Origin: Galeruca laticollis
Lineage: Eukaryota; Arthropoda; Insecta; Coleoptera; Chrysomelidae
Reading direction: 5' to 3'
Assembly (NCBI GenBank): GCA_963921935.1
Contig: OY998177.1
Span: 108,182,067-108,246,066 of the forward strand
DNA: 64,000 nt
Numbering within the stretch: position 1 is the first letter of the stretch; every line of letters starts with the position of its first letter. Made by a program: the position numbers and the translations under genes. Below are positions 56,601 to 64,000 of this stretch, one piece after another. The notes under the pieces were generated by a model. That model did not search any database. It had not been told where the DNA came from and saw nothing but the letters and a program-made list of their open reading frames with translations.

Positions 56601-56796
56601 CAAACATTTTAAAATTAATGATAAGGTATTAGTACGCGATTTTAGGGCTAATACTCCAAATTGGTGCCAAGGTGTGGTCAAAGAAGTTCTTGGAGAAAGA
56701 ACCTATATTATAAAAACAGATCATGGATTGATTTGGAAACGTCACATTGACCAGTTAAAAGTAAATAATTGTGATGAAACTGAAATTGTTAACTGA
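53639..56796 (+). pseudogene. gypsy 2 pol: protease, RT, RNase H, integrase
   Basis: The protease region is 53639-54124 (PVFVNMLVENIPMSFEANSS, where the usual active-site DTG has become EANSS, then PLIGRNGLNG). RT: GRLVKMNVSVPTEFSKWATP, FSKIDLSEAYHQVELTETSR, and VVCFLDDILVTG (LDD core). RNase H: KLTVDASQFALKATLSHVYK and YSQIEKEALAIIFGVK. Integrase: zinc region LHSTHMDIVKMKALARSYVW and CNACSHHSRKPP, and core LHADFFGPVF, ICTDNVTTSNSDEF, YHPSTNGLGESAVK (D, D, E present). Stops or frame changes at about 54122, 54520, 54890, 55110, 55526, 55790 and 56139. Confidence 0.78.
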
Positions 56797-57092
56797 AAAT
56801 ATTCAAAAGAGGAAGAATCGGTCACGATCATTCCAAGGTCTGATTTTAATGTAAATAGTGTACATAATGATAGTTTAGTATGTAATGATTCTGTAGCAAG
56901 TGATAGGGATAATTTAGTTGAGAATAGTTCGAATCAGGAAGTGTCGGTTTCACCTAGCGTTGAAAGTTCGCGTCAGTTAAGACGGCGGAGCTTAATAAAT
57001 AAGCCAAACCGACTAGTTTATTAATTTAACTGAAAGTGTTATTTATTTTTCATTAGTTTAACTTGTATATATTTTTTTGAAGGGGGAGAAAG

Positions 57093-57288
57093 TGTAAGAT
57101 ACTCCCTGTATATATTTCTCTATATTTACTTTCATTTAATTATATGTTTTTATTTGATACATACCTTATCGATATATGGACGAGTTTTGCAAAAGCGGTA
57201 TACGAATAAATACGTTTCACATTAGACGTTGTTTTATATGTAATTAGTGATTATATTTAAATTATTATTTTCATATATATATATAACA
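57093..57288 (+). repeat. gypsy 2 3' LTR (probable)
   Basis: TGTAAGATACTCCC follows the purine tract and the sequence runs to tatataaca before gtgagtataa. Without a matching 5' LTR the end is uncertain. Confidence 0.4.
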
Positions 57289-57339
57289 GTGAGTATAACC
57301 TGATTTCAATTCATGTTACATCTTCATTTTCCGCGATTG

Positions 57340-59105
57340 AAGGTATACAAGGGACCCAGATGGTAGAGGCCTTCTTCATGAATTATTAGATGAATTTGAG
57401 AACGATGAGACTCTGGATATTTCATCTACTGCAATCGAGCCGTCTTTTGAAACAGATGGCGTGGAATGCTTTGAAAATTCAGATGCTTCTGATTTAGAAA
57501 CTACACACGATATAATACATTTACCTAGCAGAATGTTATTGTCAAAATATTACGACTTGGATCAGTGATAAAAATACCAATTGAGATCACAATGTAACAT
57601 TTGATACTTCACAGGAAACAAGGTCTAGTGAAAGCGACGACGATGTTCCTCTGGCCAAACGCGCCTATAAAAGAAAGAAAATATCGAGGATCATGACCAA
57701 AAGTATACATATAGCAAAATCGACAAGGGAATGAAATAAACAAATGGGAAGAAAATGGAATGAACACGAAACGACCTTCGAGATACCAAAATTTCAGCCT
57801 TCACATCCATCGACTGAAGATTTTTTGAAAAATATGATTACCAGACCTATTGATGCATCTTTTTTCATTTTTTTCTGATCAACTTGTCCAACTAATAACA
57901 TCCCAAACAAATTTTTACGCCGGTCAAAAAGGAAATCATAACATTCAGGTATCAGGTAGTTATGACTTTTTTCCAGATACCATACATTACTTGCACGTAG
58001 AATATTGGAAAAGAGATGCTGACTGCAATTGTCCAGGAGATTCTATACGACGAAACCACATTGACGAAATCCTACGATTATATCATGTAGCTGATAATAT
58101 TCGAATTGACGGAACTGATAGGTTTTATAAAGTCAGACTGATTTTTAATCACCTGAATGATGCTTTCATAGAATTTTCTGTATAAGAAAATTGTTCTATA
58201 GATGCAATCATTATACCTGATATTGATCGCCACGGTGCAAAACAATTTATTAGAGCTAAAACTATAAGATTTGACTTCAAATTTGGTGTTTGGATAGCCC
58301 CACAGGCTTCGTTCATCATGCGGAACCTTATTGTGGATATTCGACTCGCTTATCATAAACTTCATTTGGTCAAGTTGGAGACGTTATCTTAGAACTAGAA
58401 CAGCACACTGGACTTTCAAAAGGCGCAAAGTTATTTTTTGATCATTTATTTTCTTCCGTAGCGCTCTTAGATAGACTTGCAAGTTGATGCTATGGCGAAC
58501 TGGTACCTTGCGACAAAATAGAGTGCCAAACGGAGCCAATTTTTCGGATGCCACAACGTTAGTTGAAACAAGCTGAATACCAACGGAGCCCAAAAGTAAG
58601 TACTAGTGGGTGGAAATTATAATGCAATTGTGACTGCTATATCCAACTGCTTTCATATTATGAAACTGTAGATATATATTCTAATCGTGAAAAAAATAAA
58701 ATACAAATACAAATGTCTGCTTCCATAGCCACCTATAAAAAAATAAGGGAGACGTTGATTCTTGTCTACGTACATTCATAACAACTAAAAAAATTGTGAT
58801 GGCCATTCTTTAGCTGGGCAATAGATCAATCCTATGTACAAGCATGGCTGTTATGGAGAAAATGTGGAAACAAAAATATTCCGCTACTCGAATTCCGGCG
58901 AAAAGTCACTTTGAATTTATTTTTAACCCATTGACAGCCACCATTGAAACTAGGACCATCGTCAATGCAATTATCTCCTGTTGTCAGTCAAATACGTGTC
59001 AACGAAACAAAGTATTCGATCATCAAAGGTATGGCGAAATTGAAAAGATGTAAACAAATTTCGATTGCAATACCTCCAAAGTAGCGCTTCATCCTAATCT
59101 GTGCT
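57340..59105 (+). pseudogene. piggyBac-like transposase relic
   Basis: The N-terminal acidic region is at 57345-57560 (LLDEFENDETLDISSTAIEP). The frame 57850-58185 has SDQLVQLITSQTNFYAGQKG, HVEYWKRDADCNCPGDSIRR and IFNHLNDAFIEFSV. After a stop it reads ENCSIDAIIIPDIDRHGAKQ, RAKTIRFDFKFGVW (catalytic D region) and YHKLHLVKLETLS. Further pieces read SKGAKLFFDHLFSSVALLDR (58415-58480) and LLWRKCGNKNIPLLEFRRKV (58850-58910). Block order and spacing follow piggyBac transposases. Multiple stops and frame changes; no terminal repeats recognised. Confidence 0.75.
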
Positions 59106-60340
59106 CTGAGTATTACCATAAACAATATTTCCTTCTAAAATGCGTTTATTTTTATTATAAATGTCATAATATTTAGAGATGTTAGTTTCAATTTTAGAAT
59201 CTGTTCATTCTTATTTATTGACATAGTACTTTTCCAGTAGCATGTGCCACTTTTTCTTTAGATGATATGTTCAATAAGAAATAAAATATCAAGATAATAA
59301 GATATTATAGATGACAAAATATCTCTAGATATCAATAACCAAGACATTAACTATATGTCAAACAAATTAAGTTTTCTCTAGAACATTCATTCATGAAATA
59401 AACAAGAAATGGTCAGATTGAATGTCGAAACCAAATATAATAATACAAATTCAATTTGATTAGTTCAAACTATGAAAAGTAAAAAGTCTAAAAGTGAAAT
59501 TCCTTTTGTAAAGACTAATTTGATCTTTAATCTCAAAGTTCAATATTATATTTTTACTAGATCACAAAAGTAATGTAATAAGTTTTGTATAGAAGATATT
59601 TGTCACACACATACAAATCAAGAGGAAGTCATGTTTATGTCTAAAGATTTGTCCGAAAATTGAGTCTCAAGAAAAGATGTAAACCTTCAACTAAAACATT
59701 TATTGAAACGTTTCATACAAAGATATTTGATTTTATTTAGTTTTCATAGGAATTTTATGAAAATTAAAATGTGACATTTCAAAATTTTCATATAGCTTCT
59801 AATTTCAAAGAAAAATTTGTAATTAAATAAGATCTTTAACGACAAAAATTTAATAATAATGAAAGGAAGATGATGAGTGGAGCACGATTATAGAAATTGT
59901 ACAAATTATTAACAAGACTTAAGAAGTGAAACAGGTAGAATTTTAAATTGTGAATCTCTCAGTAACGGTGTGAAAGAAAACTTGGGATTTGGACCAAATG
60001 GGAAAGTAATTATGGAGAATATTAATATGTAACCAGTTTATTCAAATATAAATATTTTGGAAAATCAAATATGAAATGATAACTTTTAACTCGACTCATA
60101 TATCGAGAAAAGTCAAAATTTTAATTAAATTGCAAGATCATGAATGCTTTGGATGGCATTACTATAAAAGCATGTGACATATTTGAAAAAGGGAAGTCGG
60201 CAATCACATTTACTAGAGGAAACATTGGTCCTTTTTAATACACAAGTCTCCTGTAAGTTGTTAAAAAAGGAATCAAATGACATACCTGAAGTCTGAAGTG
60301 GGTTATAGGGTTCCGGATAAAGAAGACGTCAAATGGACGT
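59106..60340. other. No gene recognised
   Basis: Very AT-rich, with no supported frame, RNA gene or repeat match to the rest of the window. Confidence 0.35.
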
Positions 60341-60349
60341 GGTCAATGG

Positions 60350-60847
60350 ATACAATATCCCCGCCCGTATCAAGAACGCACGAGGGTTGGCAACCGTCTT
60401 TCGAAAGAAGTTCGGGCAATTAGAAAAACTTGAAGACCGGATTCCAGCCCCTGGCCAGACACTGAAGCATAATTCGCGGTACGTCTTCTACGTGGTATTT
60501 AAAAATGAATTTCAAGATCGATCTACCTACCGCGATGTGTGGGAAGCACTTCGAAATCTACGAGACCATGTGTTGGAATCCAGCGTGAAGGAACTGGCTA
60601 TGCCTAAGATAGCGAGTAACCAGTTGGATTAGCGAATCAACAGGAACATGGTAGATATTATCTTTCAAGATACCGGGGTCCAGATATTAATTTGCAGCTA
60701 CAACCCCCGTTATCATTATCCGATGAAGACGTTGCTCTGCTATTTCCGTAAGATCGGAAAGTGTAGAAATGGGGCTAGTTGCCGATTCAAACATCTAGTC
60801 TCGGCTACAAAAAAGTTCCAGGAGGATCTTCCATTTAAGGAGGGGGT
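60350..60847 (+). pseudogene. gypsy ORF3 second copy: macro domain and CCCH finger
   Basis: An open run (60333-60632) gives NARGLATVFRKKFGQLEKLE, SRYVFYVVFKNEFQDRSTYR and ESSVKELAMPKIASNQLD. A stop then falls in the codon before the conserved tryptophan, where the partner copy reads LDW. The next frame gives MVDIIFQDTGVQILICSYNP, MKTLLCYFRKIGKCRNGASC and RFKH. The CCCH finger is at 60738-60794, again with spacing 7-5-3. The lysine of the VFKNE strand is kept; the aspartate seen as TSDQLDW in the other copy is asparagine here. The macro-CCCH order is the same in both copies, so it belongs to the family rather than to one insertion. Confidence 0.7.
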
Positions 60848-60849
60848 AA

Positions 60850-61217
60850 TGTTACGAAACAGCACACTGGTATAGACCCTAAATCCGACTCTGTCTAAGC
60901 CAGGTATGAAAATTAAAATTATGGCGGATACGCAGGGTTCTTTTTTACGTTTATGACTATATTATCTAAACATTGTTTTTGTGACCAGACTTATCTAGAG
61001 AAGGCCAGAACCAATTGTTTTTGTGTGTGTAAGCCGCAGTCCGAAATTTTCTAGTAAAGAGGGCATTAGTATAAATAAGGAAACGACCCGAGAGTTTTCA
61101 GTTAGTTGATAAAGTGATCTCGAGAAATAAACAAAAATACACCGAACAGTAAAGTGCTAATATAAATCAATAATCAAGTTTGTGTGCATATAAATTGAAT
61201 TTAAGTGATTATATAAC

Positions 61218-61289
<72 letters not shown>

Positions 61290-61386
61290 GTGAGTTGGTG
61301 TTTAAATAAATTAGTAAGTAGCCATACCGTGTGTTTAAAATTTATCCCACCCGTTTATTGTTTAAATAAATTAGAAAAACATAACA
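60850..61386 (+). repeat. gypsy LTR, third copy
   Basis: Starts TGTTACGAAACAGCACACTG, ends aaaaacataaca. Contains a long (TA)n tract at 61218-61286. Confidence 0.88.
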
Positions 61387-61906
61387 ATCCACTCCCTGTC
61401 TTGTTTATCTTGAAAATCGCAGCTTTCAATAATTTCAAGCGTTCCATCGATGAATCGTCCCTGATCCTGTTATTTCTTTTTTGTTATTAAATAATAGATT
61501 TTTGACATACCTCGTATACAATTGTACACGAATCAGATTTCCCCATTCGCAAGCATTCAATGATACGGAACTGATCTAATTTCAAGTATACTTTGTTATT
61601 CATTATATCTAATAATATATCAACACAATTCTCATTATTAGCTTCTTTCACCCCATATCAAATTACATTTATAGAACGTCGAAAACTGTCAAATGATTCC
61701 TGGTTTGCATTCAGTATTTTGAACGTACCTTCAATGTTTTGCAGTATTACTTTCAACTTTGCATTGTCCATTTTCAGTTTCTCTAGCTCTTTGTGATATT
61801 TTTCAGCAACAATATCCATAATAACATTAGACAGCTCAGTTATAAAATCATTAGAGTTCACTAGTTTTAATAGATGAGTGCAATTCATCTTCCACCGGCT
61901 TCCCAC
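61387..61906 (-). pseudogene. LINE ORF1 relic (coiled coil plus RNA-binding)
   Basis: Minus-strand frame 61658-61906 is a coiled coil (FITELSNVIMDIVAEKYHKE, LEKLKMDNAKLKVILQNIEG). It is followed in frame after a stop by YGVKEANNENCVDILLDIMN, FRIIECLRMGKSDSC and MERLKLLKAAIFKI. The layout matches insect LINE ORF1 proteins of the coiled-coil/RRM-like type. It ends exactly at the gypsy LTR at 61386. Confidence 0.6.
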
Positions 61907-62492
61907 CTTTTGTTCGAGTGCATAATTTATATTAAAAATATATCTAGCAGTTTATGGCCAAAATATGTTCTCTCCATGTCTAATAATCAGGTAAAATGTA
62001 ACTTGGAGACTCACTTAACTGTCCATTTCAGAATTTACCACTTGAAAATTTGATTACTTGCATTAATGTAGAGCCATGTAAAACACGTCTACTGCTACTG
62101 GAACATGCGCAATAACATGTTTCCAACAATAAAGTCATCATTCTAGAAATAGTGACTAATTTTGGGTAACTTCTTATTTTTTTTCAGACTCCCTCTTTCT
62201 CTCGTTTGTCGCTCTCACTTAGATATTTTTTGGAAATATACATGTTTGATATCTAACTTTTACTCTTCACATTACTCTGCCTCTATTGGCGGATTCAATA
62301 AAAGAAAAACAACCAAAAATATGAAATACAAATGACCAATTGTCATAACAATAAACCGAAGAATAGTAGATCCCTCCGGACTTAAAAAATATAAATCCGG
62401 GATTTCCCTAACATCGTGCGTCGCTTTGATTCCATAGTACCAGTTAATTAAACTGATTTTTAATTTCACTAGATCACTTTCATTCACCGCAG

Positions 62493-62526
<34 letters not shown>

Positions 62527-64000
62527 CGGTCTTTAGTAGTGTTCGACTTTAGTTGATTTTAAGTAATTATATAAAATATATATTTGTTACCAAATTTTGT
62601 TGAAAATGTTACGTTACTTTTGAGGTTGTCCCCGTAGAATTTTGCCAGCCCTGCCTCTTTATAGTTACGTCACTGACTAAAGAATGCAGGAATATATTTT
62701 GTAATATTCCTAAATCATAAGGAACATTTAAATAATTCAAAAAATTAAATTTATATTAGGTTTAAACCGCGGGTGCAATAGAATTCCTTCGTGCGAAAAA
62801 CTCCAGCCTCCACTATACGTCAGCTTCCTAGTTTGACCACAGCTCCATCCATCAAGAGTTGACCTCACGAACCCCTTCCATCAATCAGCTACACCTTTTT
62901 TTATTTGATCCTATACTCAGCTTTCACTATCACTTTTTTTTTAGTCAAAGAACATCAATACCAGGTTGTGCCGGCTCATCCTCTAAGAATTTGACAAAAA
63001 ACTTGGTATTCCAATAGAATTGTCAATTTGTCTTCTAACGAAAAAATTCGACGATCTTCTTTAACTGAATTGCATTCAATTAATTCTCACGAGAATAATA
63101 TGTCAATAATAACGTCAAATACCTTTCTTAACAATTGGAATTAACTTTTGCAGATGCAATACTATTGAAAAGTTCGGGAAATATTTGTCGCATGTCAAAA
63201 ATTATGAGTGATTCTGTATTTTCTCATACGCAAATATACAGTGTGGTAAAATCAAATAATGAATGATGAATATATCTTTCATATTTTTAACTGCGCTTTT
63301 AAAAGAATAAAGGAAATGTACTTGAATGTAAATATATGGATGTTTTCTAATCACTATATTAGTTTGAAGTTTGATTGGTCAAGAATCTGTGATTAATTAG
63401 ATTTCATCCAATTAACGTTATTCACTGATTTGGAAGAACTGTAGAGATAAACGAACGACCGTTTTACAATTCTCAACTTGTGTGCCAGATATCAGGATAC
63501 GCCCTATCGTTTTTGCGAGACTGGATAAGATGGAACCAGCAAAAAGGTTTTCGGTATGTTTTTGTTGGAAATATGAGCGGAATATTTGAGATAAGAATCG
63601 TCATGAGCAACAATAAGAAACTTCTTTAGTTGGTTTTTATATATGATGAAGGTTTTAAATTTGTATCAAAGTAATATGTGATAATATAAAGTTGTTGAAC
63701 TAAAATAATAGAAAAAAATATATTGGATACTTGAATGTAATTGGGATTTTACATATTTATGAGGAATTAGATTGAATGTGACACTGAGACTAGTTTGACA
63801 GATACTAAAAGGAGGTTAGTAGAAGAATATCGTTCCAAAATCAGCGTAAAGTTGGAATTTCTTGGCTATAGATGTAGAATAAAATATGAGAAGAGAGGAT
63901 TTATTAACCTCATTTTAAAAAAATCCACCTTTTAGCTCCCGTTAAAGCATGTATTATAAAGAGTAAGGAGAATAATTCTCAGTATTGATAGTGCAATAAT
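61907..64000. other. No gene recognised
   Basis: One minus-strand frame (62272-62487, 71 codons) has a hydrophobic stretch FIVMTIGHLYFIFLVVFLLL near its end but no recognised family, and it starts beside a (TA)n tract at 62497-62523. The part 62760-62900 is less AT-rich. No RNA gene is seen. Confidence 0.3.

Larger units (their letters stand above)
52441..57288 (+). mobile_element. Second Ty3/gypsy element (mag/K02A2.6-like layout), defective
   Basis: gag, protease, RT, RNase H and integrase follow in order. A polypurine tract (gaagggggagaaag) leads into a TG-start sequence at 57093. I could not match a 5' LTR; gag begins at 52799 after a leader of unknown length, so the left limit is a guess. 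Many stops and frameshifts. It differs in every domain from the 43-kb element and has no macro ORF. Confidence 0.7.
60350..61386 (+). mobile_element. Ty3/gypsy (43-kb family) 3' fragment: ORF3 plus 3' LTR
   Basis: Similarity to the 43-kb element starts inside ORF3 (ccgcccgtatcaagaacgca), continues through the polypurine tract aaggaggggg at 60837 and the LTR to 61386. Everything upstream of ORF3 is missing. On the right it joins a minus-strand LINE ORF1 relic. Confidence 0.82.

Noticed and set aside
62272..62487. 71-codon minus-strand frame with a hydrophobic segment
   Set aside because: Could be a membrane-protein exon, but no family, splice site or repeat support; left unannotated as a gene.
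63511..63534. Possible first coding exon: ATGGAACC... followed by a GTATGT donor
   Set aside because: Only eight codons and one splice-like word; not enough evidence.

Overview
AT-rich insect-type genomic DNA with no host protein gene that I can support. Almost all recognisable coding sequence is broken transposable-element (TE) sequence. The organism is most likely an insect, and a beetle is plausible. The evidence is the TE mix (Penelope-like, jockey, RTE-like, restriction-like-endonuclease LINE, BEL/Pao, Ty3/gypsy, DUF4817 mariner, pogo, piggyBac, Harbinger), a short TTAGG-type telomere-like tract near 47.18 kb, and primer sites matching metazoan tRNA-Leu and tRNA-Ser. The order cannot be fixed from this window.

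Layout. 0-3.2 kb: unrecognised DNA plus an LTR-like repeat. 3.2-6.1 kb: a degenerate Harbinger-like element containing a large foldback and a palindromic mini-Penelope, then a Penelope end with a hammerhead ribozyme. 6.5-7.5 kb: a ~174-bp satellite array plus its companion unit. 8.0-10.7 kb: a nearly intact pogo/Tigger transposon with a PHD finger. 12.2-14.8 kb: a Penelope-like element. 15.4-17.9 kb: a tRNA-Phe-like sequence, a mariner with a nested RTE-like fragment, and a palindromic MITE. 18.3-21.1 kb: a jockey-like fragment joined to satellite and its unit. 22.2-25.3 kb: a Penelope remnant split by a long-TIR mariner. 25.4-28.7 kb: a jockey RT fragment and two restriction-like-endonuclease LINE copies set in (TAA)n tracts. 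28.7-29.9 kb: an inverted duplicate of 20.1-21.1 kb. 30.2-33.4 kb: two Penelope copies head to head, each ending in a hammerhead ribozyme. 33.4-35.3 kb: Harbinger fragment and satellite. 35.3-36.4 kb: LTR-element fragments. 38.0-41.0 kb: an RTE/L1-like LINE interrupted by a 202-bp palindromic mini-Penelope. 43.0-50.75 kb: a Ty3/gypsy element with a BEL/Pao fragment nested in it. 52.4-57.3 kb: a second Ty3/gypsy element. 57.3-59.1 kb: a piggyBac relic. 60.35-61.39 kb: the 3' end of the first gypsy family, inserted in a LINE ORF1 relic. 61.9-64 kb: unrecognised.

Most notable observation. The gypsy family at 43.0-50.75 kb, seen again at 60.35 kb, carries an extra reading frame after pol in the position env would occupy. 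It encodes a TARG1/OARD1-like macro domain (ADP-ribose hydrolase fold) followed by a CCCH zinc finger. In the longer copy it follows the pol stop in the same frame, two codons downstream. Second, Penelope ends here keep complete type I hammerhead ribozyme cores, and the same family has produced ~200-bp palindromic derivatives.

All assignments come from reading the sequence and translations. No database search was run. The LTR elements are described as found, breaks included, and none is reconstructed.
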